Source of the DNA: Nitrospirota bacterium
Lineage (GTDB): Bacteria > Nitrospirota > Nitrospiria > SBBL01 > JAADHI01
Assembly: GCA_029261215.1 (NCBI GenBank)
Contig: JAJDBT010000028.1
Location: 41,270-105,269 of the forward strand
Direction of reading: 5' to 3'
DNA: 64,000 bases
Part shown: positions 52,855 through 61,161 of the stretch, piece after piece
How positions within the stretch are numbered: position 1 is the stretch's first letter
Layout: the number at the start of each line of letters is the position of its first letter
Notes under the pieces: generated by a model
The model's database searches: none
What the model was told of the DNA's origin: nothing
Seen by the model: only the letters and a program-made list of their open reading frames with translations
Position numbers and translations under genes: made by a program

Positions 52855-53385
52855 ATGAACATTGTTTATTTTGATCTGGAAACTCAAAAGAGCGCCGATG
52901 AGGTCGGGGGCTGGGGAAACAAACATCTGATGCGCGTTTCTATTGGGGTGACCTATTCCTCGGAGAAGGGGAAATTCAGGGTTTTTGAAGAGGAGGACAT
53001 GCCTGCGCTCATCACTGAGCTCAAGGAAGCGGATCTGGTCATTGGGTATAATATTATCGGATTCGACTATCCTGTTCTATCCTACTATTCTTCCTTTGAT
53101 TTTTCGACACTGCCGACCTGTGATCTCATGGTCGATATTAGAAAAAGTACGGGCAAGCGCCTGAAACTGGATAATGTCGCTCAGACCACATTGAACCTTG
53201 GAAAATCGGCAGACGGACTCCTGGCTCTGAAGTGGTTTCATGAAGGAGCGTTTGCGAAAATTGCGCTCTATTGCAAAGAAGATGTCCGTATCACCCGGGA
53301 TGTACATCTTTTTGGGCAAAAAAACCGATGGGTTTATTATATGGATAAAAACCAGGAAATTAAAAAAGCCGAGGTCTACTGGTAA
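52855..53385 (+). CDS. DnaQ-like 3'-5' exonuclease (RNase H-fold)
   Basis: A 176-residue stand-alone DEDD-type nuclease. Motif I is VYFDLETQKS (D-x-E), motif II LVIGYNIIGFDYPVLSYY (N-x3-FD) and motif III YCKEDVRITRDV (Y-x3-D). This fits the DEDDy class of predicted 3'-5' exonucleases seen as an isolated domain or fused to helicases. No helicase or polymerase gene is adjacent. Its strong AT-rich upstream region is shared with the divergent eCIS operon. Confidence 0.85.
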   Translation: MNIVYFDLETQKSADEVGGWGNKHLMRVSIGVTYSSEKGKFRVFEEEDMPALITELKEADLVIGYNIIGFDYPVLSYYSSFDFSTLPTCDLMVDIRKSTGKRLKLDNVAQTTLNLGKSADGLLALKWFHEGAFAKIALYCKEDVRITRDVHLFGQKNRWVYYMDKNQEIKKAEVYW

Positions 53386-53473
53386 GATCTGAAGCCTGTC
53401 TGTCCTTTCTTCCTTTTCATTTTAACCCTGTGTTATATTGGGCCGCTTTTACAAATAGGAGGCTCCCTCATCG

Positions 53474-54256
53474 ATGATTCCTTACCCTAATATCGACCCG
53501 GTTATTTTTCGCATTGGGCCACTGGCCTTCCGTTGGTATGGAATGATGTATGCCGTTTCGTTTATTTCTGCCATTTTCATTATTCGTTATATTGCGCTTA
53601 AAAAAAAGCTCGCAATTACGCAGGAGCAAATTTCGGATCTGATGCTTTATGGAGCCATTGGGGTGATCTTTGGGGGGCGCTTGGGCTATGTCCTGTTTTA
53701 TAATCCGGGATATTATTTTTCAAACCCAGCAAAGATTATCGCGGTTTGGGAAGGCGGCATGTCTTTTCATGGAGGATTGATCGGCGCGATTCTAGGTGGG
53801 CTTTATTTTTGCCGGAAGTTTAAATTTCCGGTGTATTCAGTCGCTGACGTGGCGATTGTGAGTGCGCCAATTGGTCTGGGACTGGGGCGTATCGGGAACT
53901 TTATGAATGGTGAGCTTTTTGGTCGGGAAACCGATGTCCCGTGGTGCATGATTTTTCCCGCAGGCGGGGATCTGTGTCGTCACCCGTCCCAACTTTATGA
54001 GGCGGGTTTGGAAGGCGGCGCGCTGTTTATTATTCTGTGGGTGCTGTCGAAGCGAAATCTTGCCCCAGGGGTGGTTTTTTGGTCGATGATTCTGGGATAC
54101 GGCGTGTTTCGATTTATTGTCGAATTTGCCCGAGAGCCGGATGCGCACTTGGGTTTCCTGCTCGGTATGTTTTCGATGGGCCAGCTTTTAAGTACCCCGA
54201 TGATTCTTTTGGGGCTTTTTATGATTTGGCGCTGTCGACATGCCAAAGCGGCGTAA
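53474..54256 (+). CDS. lgt: Prolipoprotein diacylglyceryl transferase
   Basis: A 260-residue inner-membrane enzyme with about seven membrane helices. Diagnostic motifs are GGMSFHGGLIGA (catalytic His region), GLGRIGNFMNGELFGRETDVPW and HPSQLYEA. It transfers diacylglycerol from phosphatidylglycerol to the lipobox cysteine of preprolipoproteins, such as the lipoprotein at 23595-24347. AGGAGG lies about 11 bases before the ATG. A TATATT-like -10 at 53434-53439 may belong to its promoter. Confidence 0.97.
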   Translation: MIPYPNIDPVIFRIGPLAFRWYGMMYAVSFISAIFIIRYIALKKKLAITQEQISDLMLYGAIGVIFGGRLGYVLFYNPGYYFSNPAKIIAVWEGGMSFHGGLIGAILGGLYFCRKFKFPVYSVADVAIVSAPIGLGLGRIGNFMNGELFGRETDVPWCMIFPAGGDLCRHPSQLYEAGLEGGALFIILWVLSKRNLAPGVVFWSMILGYGVFRFIVEFAREPDAHLGFLLGMFSMGQLLSTPMILLGLFMIWRCRHAKAA

Positions 54257-54318
54257 GCGGGCCTGCTAAAAGATGCCGCGGTGTGAAGCTTGCCACTTAT
54301 CATCCGTCAATCTTGAAC

Positions 54319-55620
54319 TTATCCAAATAAATATGCACAGGCCGCTACTGCCCCGATAATGCCCGCGAGGTCGGCGGTGAGTCCTGCGATCAGGGCATGG
54401 CGGGATTTTCTCACTTGTACCGCACCAAAATAAACAGCCAGAACATAAAACGTGGTTTCGGTGGATCCTTGCAGGGTGCTGACCAGGTAGCCCGTGTAAC
54501 TGTCCGGCCCGATGGCAGGGTTGTTGATGGTTTCGGCCAAAAGCCCGTAAGCTCCCGAACCGGAAAGGGGCCGCATCAATGCCATGGGTAAGGCTTCGGC
54601 GGGAAGCCCAAAAAATGAGGTGAGCGGGCTGAGTGTGTTGATGAATACATCCATTACCCCGCTGTCCCGAAACATGCCGACCGCGACTAAAATGGCGACT
54701 AAAAAAGGAATGATTTTGATTGCGACCTGGAATCCCTCTTTTGCGCCCTCCACAAAGGCTTCGTAAATTTTGATCCCCCGGCTCATGCCGAATCCCAATA
54801 AAAGCACCGTCAAGCCTGGAATCACCCAAGGGCCAATGGCATTGCCATAGATCATGACAATGGGGATCAAACAAACCAAAGCGCCGAGTGTGATGTAGGA
54901 ACGCATCTCCGAATAAACCTTTTCCGAACCCAGCGGAAAAGGTTCCTGGGGTTCCATGCTTTCGTTTTGAAGGTTTGGGCCTGACGGAGAAATTTCTTCA
55001 GTATGGGAGACGGGGAAAAAGCGCTGATAGGTCTTTGCAGCCACGATGGCCGCTGTTGTGGAGCAGAGTGTCGCAAAAAGCGTTGTGGCAAGAATGCCCG
55101 CTGCGTCGTTGGATCCGGCGGCGGCCCGAAGTGCGATGACGCCGGTGGGCAGTAGTGTGACACTGGATGTATTAATGGCCAAAAAAAGAACCATGGCATT
55201 GGTGGCAGTCCCCTTTACGGGATTGAGTGTATCGAGGGCCTGCATGGCACGGATGCCGAAAGGCGTTGCGGCATTCCCCAGGCCCATCGCGTTCGCGGAG
55301 ATATTGAGGATCATTGCACCCATTGCAGGATGGTTCGACGGAATATCGGGGAAAAGGCGCACCATCAAAGGCCGGACGATGCCTGCGATGATTTGAAGCA
55401 GCCCTCCTTTTTCGGCGACCTTCATGAGTCCGAGGAAAAATGCCATCACCCCAATGAGGCCCAAAGCAAGCTCAACTGAGCTTTTTGCTGAAAGCATCAT
55501 GCCTTCCGACAGAATCTGCATTGGAGAAAGGGCATCGGACAGGGCAGGGTCCCAGCCTAGCTGGTGATAACCCGTATACAAAAATGCAATGGAGATGAGC
55601 AGGAAAAAGATGATATTCAT
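54319..55620 (-). CDS. SpmA-SpmB fusion, nucleoside-recognition (gate) membrane protein
   Basis: A 433-residue polytopic membrane protein made of two gate domains. The SpmA-like half contains MGAMILNISANAMGLGNAATPFGIRAMQ (in part: GNAATPFGIRAMQALDTLNP) and LFLAINTSSVTLLPTGVIALR. The SpmB-like half has FRDSGVMDVF, GLPAEALPMALMRPLSGSGA, YLVSTLQGSTETTFYVLAVYFGAV. In Bacillus these are separate spore-maturation proteins, but fused homologues are common in non-sporulating Gram-negatives, where the substrate is unknown. It converges with lgt. Confidence 0.87.
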   Translation of the reverse strand: MNIIFFLLISIAFLYTGYHQLGWDPALSDALSPMQILSEGMMLSAKSSVELALGLIGVMAFFLGLMKVAEKGGLLQIIAGIVRPLMVRLFPDIPSNHPAMGAMILNISANAMGLGNAATPFGIRAMQALDTLNPVKGTATNAMVLFLAINTSSVTLLPTGVIALRAAAGSNDAAGILATTLFATLCSTTAAIVAAKTYQRFFPVSHTEEISPSGPNLQNESMEPQEPFPLGSEKVYSEMRSYITLGALVCLIPIVMIYGNAIGPWVIPGLTVLLLGFGMSRGIKIYEAFVEGAKEGFQVAIKIIPFLVAILVAVGMFRDSGVMDVFINTLSPLTSFFGLPAEALPMALMRPLSGSGAYGLLAETINNPAIGPDSYTGYLVSTLQGSTETTFYVLAVYFGAVQVRKSRHALIAGLTADLAGIIGAVAACAYLFG

Positions 55621-55796
55621 TCGTGATTTACCTAAGAACGCACGTGGGCATTATAACCATGTCGCACAGGGAAATGTAAATTGAAATACGGCCTTTTAAG
55701 GGGTCGGGATTAGATTGACAGGGACGGCGCTTTCTTTAAGTGCCTTGGGTTTTCCGGGTAAAAACCCCTGAATGAGGTGTATGCCGCTTTCATCCG
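55621..55796. other. Intergenic flank left of the recombinase element
   Basis: 176 bases. The minus strand of 55700-55796 is open and reads like the end of a protein (GIHLIQGFLPGKPKALKESA, then VPVNLIPTP and a stop). This may be a remnant of an older mobile element or gene. The family is not recognised and it does not continue the truncated brnT found at the other end. Confidence 0.35.
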
Positions 55797-55809
55797 GCTA
55801 TACGTAACA
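55797..55809. repeat. Left terminal inverted repeat of the recombinase element
   Basis: GCTATACGTAACA, containing the palindrome TACGTA. It is the perfect complement of the repeat at 57823-57835. Confidence 0.8.
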
Positions 55810-55880
55810 AAAGTGATTGATTCCTAAGATTTGTGAGGGTCATGATCACTCCTGCTTTTTTCGAAGAAAAAGGAGGAGAA

Positions 55881-56891
55881 ATGATCCAAGCAAAGTTAAA
55901 TGTTAACACCCCACCGCGCGATAAAAAAGAAACCGAGCCTCAGCAAAATAATCCCTCTCTGCTCGACCAACGTCTTCAGAAGTTGTCTCAAATGAAGCTT
56001 CCTGAGAAGGCGTATTTTGCGCGTTACATCCGTTGGAAGCGGCGGATGAACCACAAACCACTAAGTATCGTAGGTTCCTTCAAATCAATAGAATTCTTTC
56101 TGACTTTTTATGCAAGCCTGGGGAAGTCTCATCTTAAAGAGATCGCCAGAGAAGACCTGGAAGGCTTCGTCGAACATGAACAGGACCGAGGGACAAAGAT
56201 CACATCGGCCTGGACAAGACTGAAACATGTCTTTGGTTTTCTGCGATTTTTGGTGGAAGAAAACTGTCTTTCTGAACGTATCCTCATCTGGAAGATCAAG
56301 CTGAGGCTCCCGGATTTTCTTCCCCGTGTAATCAATCCGGATGATGTCAGAAAATTTCTTTCCGTGATTGAGAAGCCCCGGGATCGTGCCCTCATGCTGA
56401 TACTTTTGAGGACAGGGATGAGAATCGGCGAGCTTTTGAATACAAAGGTCACGGATGTGGATCTGCGTGACAAAAAGATTCATATTTATGAAGGCGAGAA
56501 GAATTGCCTTGGCCGTGTGGTTTATTTGAGCGATGACGCCCTGTTTGCAGTAAGGCTCTGGCTCTCTAAAAGAGATCGAAGAAAGGCGTTTCTCTTTTAT
56601 GGCTGGCAAGATAACCCTCTAGGGTACAGTGCCGCACGTGCCCTATTTGTCCGATATCTCAGAAAGGCGGGGCTTAGGAGCACAAGTTACACCCTGCACT
56701 GTCTGCGGCACACCTGCGCGACCGAATTACTCAATGCTGGCATGTGCCTGGAGTGTTTGCAGCAGCTTCTCGGCCACCACAACATCGAGATGACCCGGCG
56801 CTATGCCCGTTTAACAGACAAGACCCGTGAATCGGAGTACTTCCGGGCCATGGCATTCATTGAGCAGGGAGGGATCGATGCAAACCACTGA
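55881..56891 (+). CDS. Tyrosine recombinase A of the element
   Basis: A 336-residue integrase started at ATG 55881 (MIQAKLNVN), directly behind AAAGGAGGAGAA; the frame is open further upstream but without a ribosome site. The N-terminal SAM-like core-binding domain is at about 45-150. The catalytic domain is at about 160-335 with R in LRTGMRIGELLNTKVTD, H-x-x-R in LHCLRHTCATELLNAGM, and H plus nucleophile Tyr in QLLGHHNIEMTRRYARL. All catalytic residues are present, so it should be active. Its last 14 bases overlap the second recombinase. Confidence 0.93.
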   Translation: MIQAKLNVNTPPRDKKETEPQQNNPSLLDQRLQKLSQMKLPEKAYFARYIRWKRRMNHKPLSIVGSFKSIEFFLTFYASLGKSHLKEIAREDLEGFVEHEQDRGTKITSAWTRLKHVFGFLRFLVEENCLSERILIWKIKLRLPDFLPRVINPDDVRKFLSVIEKPRDRALMLILLRTGMRIGELLNTKVTDVDLRDKKIHIYEGEKNCLGRVVYLSDDALFAVRLWLSKRDRRKAFLFYGWQDNPLGYSAARALFVRYLRKAGLRSTSYTLHCLRHTCATELLNAGMCLECLQQLLGHHNIEMTRRYARLTDKTRESEYFRAMAFIEQGGIDANH

Positions 56892-57807
56892 ACTGCTTGT
56901 CCGATATCGGAGATTTCTGAAGCGAAGAAACTGCTCAGGCCATACCGTAAAGAACGACATAAACATCCTCAATCACTTTACCACCTGGCATCCATCCTCT
57001 CTCCTCACTGTGACTCACAAAGAAATTGGCCACTACGTGGAGCATCTCTTGAAAACAAGAAAACCCCTTACCATCAACTGCCATCTCGGAGCGATACGAG
57101 CCCTCTTTGATTATTTGATTGACGATGAAGGCATCTCTTTGACCAACCCGGTGAGAAAAAAGCAGCGCCTTCGACTGCCCCGACCGCTGCCAAAACACCT
57201 CAAAGATGACCAGGTCAGGACACTCTTCGGAGAAATCAAAGATGTAAGAGATCGGGCCATGTTTATGCTGATGCTCAGATGCGGGCTTCGAGTTGATGAG
57301 ATTGCCCAATTGACATTGGATGGGATAGAGTACCGCAATAGGCAGATCTTTGTGTTCGATGGAAAAGGAAGCAAGGATCGGATTGTTTATATGAGCGAGG
57401 ATGCCCGATCTGCGCTGCAGGACTATCTAAAAAAACGGGCATTATCGAAAACAAAGCGCGTGTTCTTGGTACAAAAGGGACCTCTGGCAGGGAAGGCCAT
57501 ATCCGTTCGCGGAATTCAAAAGCGGATTGAATATTATTCCAAGAAGACCGGCATCCCGGTCTTCTGCCATCATCTCAGGCATACCATGGCCACTCAGCTT
57601 TTAAATGCGGATGCCGATCTTGTGACGATTCAAGATCTTTTAGGTCATAGCCGGGTGACCACGACCCAGCGTTACTGCAGGGTATCAAATCTTAAGGTAC
57701 AGAGAGACTATTACAAGGCCATTGAGGCTGTTCTGAGGAGGAGCCAAGAAACCGCAGAAGACGGATTAGGATTGAACGATTTCATCCCGACAGCAATAAT
57801 TAACTGA
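56878..57807 (+). CDS. Tyrosine recombinase B of the element
   Basis: A 309-residue integrase started at ATG 56878 (MQTTELLVRYRR), preceded by GGGAGGGATCG inside the end of recombinase A. It has a SAM-like N-terminal domain (about 5-90) and a catalytic domain with LRCGLRVDEIAQLTLDG, FCHHLRHTMATQLLNAD and DLLGHSRVTTTQRYCRV, so the R-H-R-H-Y set is complete. It is clearly different from recombinase A, which suggests the pair acts as a heteromer on the two ends, as proposed for multi-recombinase elements. Confidence 0.93.
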   Translation: MQTTELLVRYRRFLKRRNCSGHTVKNDINILNHFTTWHPSSLLTVTHKEIGHYVEHLLKTRKPLTINCHLGAIRALFDYLIDDEGISLTNPVRKKQRLRLPRPLPKHLKDDQVRTLFGEIKDVRDRAMFMLMLRCGLRVDEIAQLTLDGIEYRNRQIFVFDGKGSKDRIVYMSEDARSALQDYLKKRALSKTKRVFLVQKGPLAGKAISVRGIQKRIEYYSKKTGIPVFCHHLRHTMATQLLNADADLVTIQDLLGHSRVTTTQRYCRVSNLKVQRDYYKAIEAVLRRSQETAEDGLGLNDFIPTAIIN

Positions 57808-57822
57808 ACAAAAAGCAGGATA

Positions 57823-57835
57823 TGTTACGTATAGC
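57823..57835. repeat. Right terminal inverted repeat of the recombinase element
   Basis: TGTTACGTATAGC, the perfect complement of 55797-55809. The truncated brnT gene begins immediately outside it. Confidence 0.8.
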
Positions 57836-58056
57836 GAGCAGAATTCGTTGCCTTTCTTGCTCACAGTGACAGACAACAAGCATTCTTGAACTGATACTTA
57901 CACCCAGCATAATAAAACGATCTTCATCCTCTGTATGGTTTTCATCGTAGAATTGAATCGCATTTTCATCAAAAATACGGACTGCGCTTCTTCAAAGGAA
58001 ACGCCGTGTTTTCTTTGATTTGTTTTGTCCTTCCGCACGTCCCATTCAAACCGCAT
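57836..58056 (-). pseudogene. brnT: BrnT-family toxin remnant, frameshifted and truncated
   Basis: Reading leftward from ATG 58056 gives MRFEWDVRKDKTNQRKHGVS then FEEAQSVF, the typical BrnT start. The reading frame must shift by one base at the run of five A (57971-57975) to continue as DENAIQFYDENHTEDEDRFI then MLGVS ... LVVCHCEQE. One missing base in the run explains it. The protein then ends at the inverted repeat of the recombinase element, before the conserved ISARKAT end of BrnT. BrnT is an RNase toxin (RelE fold) normally followed by the antitoxin gene brnA. No brnA is seen on either side. Confidence 0.82.
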
Positions 58057-58467
58057 AATACATACAATATATTTACATGGTTCCTATGTGTCAAATAAAA
58101 ATGGAAAGCATATTTTTTTTTGGTGGCGCTTAATAATGTTAACTTGTACTAGACGTTGGCATTGTGTCCTTAGCGTACGATTTTTGGCTCTGTTTCAAAA
58201 AAAATGAGGGAGGTTCAAAATTGGTCTTTTTGTGAGGAAATATCCGTGTCCTCCTTCAAGCTTCATTTTAACGCTTTGAAGCGTCTATGAAAATGGGGTA
58301 AATTCAATCGTCCTGTCGCGTGCGGCCGTAATCGTTCTGATCGGATCAATAAAAGCGGATTCGCCAGAAAAAGAGCGTTCACTTGGTGATTCAAGTCTCA
58401 CTTGAAACATCAACGCCATGCTATGCCTTCCGGCTTATTTTCAGTACAATGCGGGATGGGTGCTTCT
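58057..58467. other. Intergenic region between brnT remnant and SDR gene
   Basis: About 410 AT-rich bases with several short homopolymer runs. It presumably holds the old brnT promoter (leftward, an AATATATTGTATG stretch near 58060-58075) and the promoter of the SDR gene. I see no gene, RNA or strong promoter pair. Confidence 0.4.
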
Positions 58468-59310
58468 ATGTTGCTTTTTGGTGCGACCTCGATTTCGGGG
58501 TTTCATCTGGCCAAACGCTTTCCAACAATCATTTCTCCTTTTGTGCCACCGGGCCAGAAATCGAAGTCTGTGTCTCATTGGCCTGTGCTCCACTTGGAAA
58601 ACACGGACTGGATCAAAGCGCAGTTTGAAACACCCGATGTCAAAACCCTGATTTACTGTCACGCGATTTGTGATGTGACAAAATGTGAAAAAGATCCGGA
58701 GTGGGCTTACGAAATGAATGTGGCGCACTTAAAACGGGTGATTGCGGCATTGCCGGAAAAAATACGATTGATTTATGTCTCCTCAGATCATGTGTTTGGC
58801 GGGAACGGAGACTACACGGAAGCTTCTGTCCCCAGCCCGATTAGTGTTTACGGCCGAACACGGGTTGAGGCGGAGCAGTGGGTTTTAAAACGTAAGGGAT
58901 CCTTGGTGCTTCGCATTGGATTGGCCCTCGGCCCCTCGCCGAACGGCCGCACGGGACATTTGGATTGGCTGGCCTATCGCAGCGAGCAAGGTTTGCCGAT
59001 CACGATTATTCAAGACGAATATCGCTCCGTGGTTTGGGCAGAAGACTTGTCCCTGCGGATGATGCAGTTTGCTGAAAGTGGGGTGGTGGGCATTCGGCAT
59101 ATTCCGGGGGCGCAGGTGCTTTCCCGTGTCGTACTGGCAAAACAGTTATTATCGACTTTGGGGAAAGAACCGGTTTTTAAGGTCGAAAGCCGGGCGCAAC
59201 AGGCGGTGCCGCATTTAGGGCGTGTGGGTTTAGAGAGTCTTTATGAGGATGTGTTATCCAGTCCCTTGCCGAGCGTGATGCCGGTTTTACCTCGGAGGGA
59301 TGGCTTATAA
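58468..59310 (+). CDS. RmlD-like NAD(P)-dependent sugar reductase (SDR)
   Basis: An extended SDR of about 280 residues. The nucleotide-binding start is degenerate: MLLFGATSISGFHLAK has GATxxxG. The conserved middle is clear: LIYCHAICDVTKCEKDPEWAYEMNV, LIYVSSDHVFGGNG (quoted in part) and ISVYGRTRVEAE with the catalytic YxxxR in place of YxxxK. RmlD-type proteins reduce dTDP-4-keto-6-deoxy sugars, and related members act elsewhere. ATG 58468 fits the fold; ATG 58456 and an upstream start at 58402 are possible. The replacement of Lys by Arg in the active site could alter or remove activity. It ends six bases into the convergent GNAT gene. Confidence 0.78.
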   Translation: MLLFGATSISGFHLAKRFPTIISPFVPPGQKSKSVSHWPVLHLENTDWIKAQFETPDVKTLIYCHAICDVTKCEKDPEWAYEMNVAHLKRVIAALPEKIRLIYVSSDHVFGGNGDYTEASVPSPISVYGRTRVEAEQWVLKRKGSLVLRIGLALGPSPNGRTGHLDWLAYRSEQGLPITIIQDEYRSVVWAEDLSLRMMQFAESGVVGIRHIPGAQVLSRVVLAKQLLSTLGKEPVFKVESRAQQAVPHLGRVGLESLYEDVLSSPLPSVMPVLPRRDGL

Positions 59311-59784
59311 TTTCTTCTCCAAAAACAAGGCTTTTCCCACCTTGGGGTCCAGTTCAAACCCTTTAAATCCAAAACGTGAATAAGCGGCCCTTGCGGAGGT
59401 GTTGCCTTCCAGGACTTCGAGGGTGAGTTTACAGCACCCGTTTTTGATGGCCATTTTTTCCGAGGCTTCAAGTAAGAGGGTTGAGATGCCCTGGCCTCTG
59501 TGCTGTGGGGCGACCACAAGATCATGAATATTCATTAAGGGCTTGCACGCAAAGGTTGAGAAGCCTTCCATGCAGATGAGCAAGCCGACGGCTTTTTTAT
59601 TAAAGTAGGCCAAAAACACATAGGCATTCTTTTTTTTCCTTAAAGCGGTCGCGAGGTTGATTCTGGCAAAATTGGAAAGCCCTTCGCCGCCGCCCATCGG
59701 ATCAAGGGCATAAAGGTTCAGCAGCGTCAGCATCTCTTTTTGCTGATCGACCTTTGATAAATCGGCTTCGATGATTTCAAGCAT
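59305..59784 (-). CDS. GNAT-family N-acetyltransferase
   Basis: A 159-residue acetyltransferase. Acetyl-CoA motif A is DLVVAPQHRGQGISTLLLEAS (Q-x-x-G-x-G; quoted part up to 20), motif B is ALFLEKKL-like at the end, with NTSARAAYSRFGFKGF before it. Substrate unknown. It lies 18 bases downstream of gcvPA on the same strand and is probably the last gene of the gcv transcript, where gcvPB would be expected. Confidence 0.88.
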   Translation of the reverse strand: MLEIIEADLSKVDQQKEMLTLLNLYALDPMGGGEGLSNFARINLATALRKKKNAYVFLAYFNKKAVGLLICMEGFSTFACKPLMNIHDLVVAPQHRGQGISTLLLEASEKMAIKNGCCKLTLEVLEGNTSARAAYSRFGFKGFELDPKVGKALFLEKKL

Positions 59785-59802
59785 AGGCGGCGATATCCAA
59801 GA

Positions 59803-61152
59803 TTAGGGGGTGGCGGATTCCTTTTTAAGGGCTTCAATCAAACGATGCATATCTCCCGTGGTGTGTTTTTCCGTCACACAAATCAGCAGATGATTTTCGA
59901 GCGCGGGATCATACTTCCCGAGGTCGATGCCCCCAAAAATCCCGCAATCAACCAGGTTTTTTAAGAGCCTACTGACGGGCTGTTTTGTTTTGATAACAAA
60001 TTCTTTAAAAAACGGCCCGGTGAATGGGGCTGAAAACCCAGGGAGGGCTGTGATTTTTTCTTGAAGGGCATGGGCATTGGCGAGGCAGAGTGTGGCGACC
60101 TCTTTCAATCCTTGTTTTCCAAGGGTTGCAAGATAAACGGAAGCGGCAAGGGCGTTTAATGCCTGATTGGTGCAAATATTCGAGGTTGCGCGTTCACGCT
60201 TGATATGTTGTTCGCGGGTTTGCAGGGTGAGGCAAAAGCCCTCGTGGCCTTGAGCATCCGTCGTTGCGCCAACGATGCGGCCGGGCAGTTGGCGGATCAT
60301 GTGTTTACGCGTGGCGAAAAAACCAAGATAAGGCCCGCCAAAGCTTTGTGCGTTGCCCATGGCCTGTCCTTCGCCGACGGCGATATCGGCATTCAACTCC
60401 CCGGGGGTCTTTAAGAGACCCAAAGAAATGGGATCAACCCCCATCACGAGCAAGCCGCCTTTGGCGTGAATCATGTTTTCGATGTCTTCGATGTCTTCCA
60501 GCTCTCCAAAAAAATTAGGATGCTGGATCAGCACGGCCGCAACGGTGTCATCAATCTGTGTTTCGAGGTCTTGCATTGCAACCTGCCCATTTTCGAAGGG
60601 AATTTCTTCAATGGTGGCTTCGGGCAGGCCGGAGAGGTAGGTGGCGATCACTTCACGGTGGTGCGGGTGGATGGATTTGCACACGAGGATTTTGCCCCTC
60701 TGGGTAATCCGGATGGCCATGAGCGCTGCTTCGGCGAGGGCGGATGCGCCGTCGTAAAGGGAGGCGCCGGAGACTTCCATGTCCGTCAGTTGGCAGATCA
60801 TCGTTTGATATTCATAAATGGTTTGAAGCAGGCCCTGGCTCAGCTCTGCCTGATAAGGCGTGTAGGCCGTGTAAAATTCGGAGCGATGCAGTACATGATC
60901 CACGGTGCTGGGAATAAAGTGGTCGTAACTTCCGCCGCCCAGAAAAGAAAGCATCGTCGTGGTGTCCTGATTTTTTCGGCTTAAAGTCAGCATCTCCCGT
61001 TTCAGCGCCATTTGCGACAAGGCGGGGGGGAGCGCCAAAGGGCGGTTGAGACGAAATGCCGCCGGAATTTCCAGGAGTTCATCAAAAGAAGCAACCCCGA
61101 TTGCTTCCAACATGTCTTGTTCTTCTTGAGGTGTTTTGGGAATGTATTCCAT
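59803..61152 (-). CDS. gcvPA: Glycine dehydrogenase (decarboxylating) subunit 1
   Basis: A 449-residue PLP-fold subunit of the split P-protein. Features are YIPKTPQEEQDMLEAIGV at the start, MLSFLGGGSYDHFIPSTVDHVLHRSEFYTAYTPYQ (quoted part: GGGSYDHFIPSTVDH), EISQG-like LSQGLLQTIYEYQTMICQLT and NIFGG-like FGGIDLGKY. With GcvPB it forms the alpha2beta2 decarboxylase of the glycine cleavage system. The PLP lysine is in GcvPB, which is not in the window. gcvT lies 9 bases upstream; gcvH is not between them as in many operons. Confidence 0.95.
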   Translation of the reverse strand: MEYIPKTPQEEQDMLEAIGVASFDELLEIPAAFRLNRPLALPPALSQMALKREMLTLSRKNQDTTTMLSFLGGGSYDHFIPSTVDHVLHRSEFYTAYTPYQAELSQGLLQTIYEYQTMICQLTDMEVSGASLYDGASALAEAALMAIRITQRGKILVCKSIHPHHREVIATYLSGLPEATIEEIPFENGQVAMQDLETQIDDTVAAVLIQHPNFFGELEDIEDIENMIHAKGGLLVMGVDPISLGLLKTPGELNADIAVGEGQAMGNAQSFGGPYLGFFATRKHMIRQLPGRIVGATTDAQGHEGFCLTLQTREQHIKRERATSNICTNQALNALAASVYLATLGKQGLKEVATLCLANAHALQEKITALPGFSAPFTGPFFKEFVIKTKQPVSRLLKNLVDCGIFGGIDLGKYDPALENHLLICVTEKHTTGDMHRLIEALKKESATP

Positions 61153-61161
61153 ACAATGTCC

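Larger units (their letters stand above)
55797..57835. mobile_element. Two-recombinase mobile element bounded by 13-bp inverted repeats
   Basis: GCTATACGTAACA at 55797-55809 and its perfect reverse complement TGTTACGTATAGC at 57823-57835 flank exactly two overlapping tyrosine recombinase genes and nothing else. Only 71 bases lie between the left repeat and the first start, and 15 bases between the last stop and the right repeat. The right end abuts a brnT toxin gene that is cut off there, which independently marks the boundary. The design recalls RIT elements (three recombinases in tandem between inverted repeats), but here there are two. No target duplication is evident. Confidence 0.82.

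Noticed and set aside
55700..55796. C-terminal half of brnT or brnA left of the recombinase element
   Set aside because: The minus-strand translation (GIHLIQGFLPGKPKALKESA) has no similarity to the ISARKAT end of BrnT or to BrnA.
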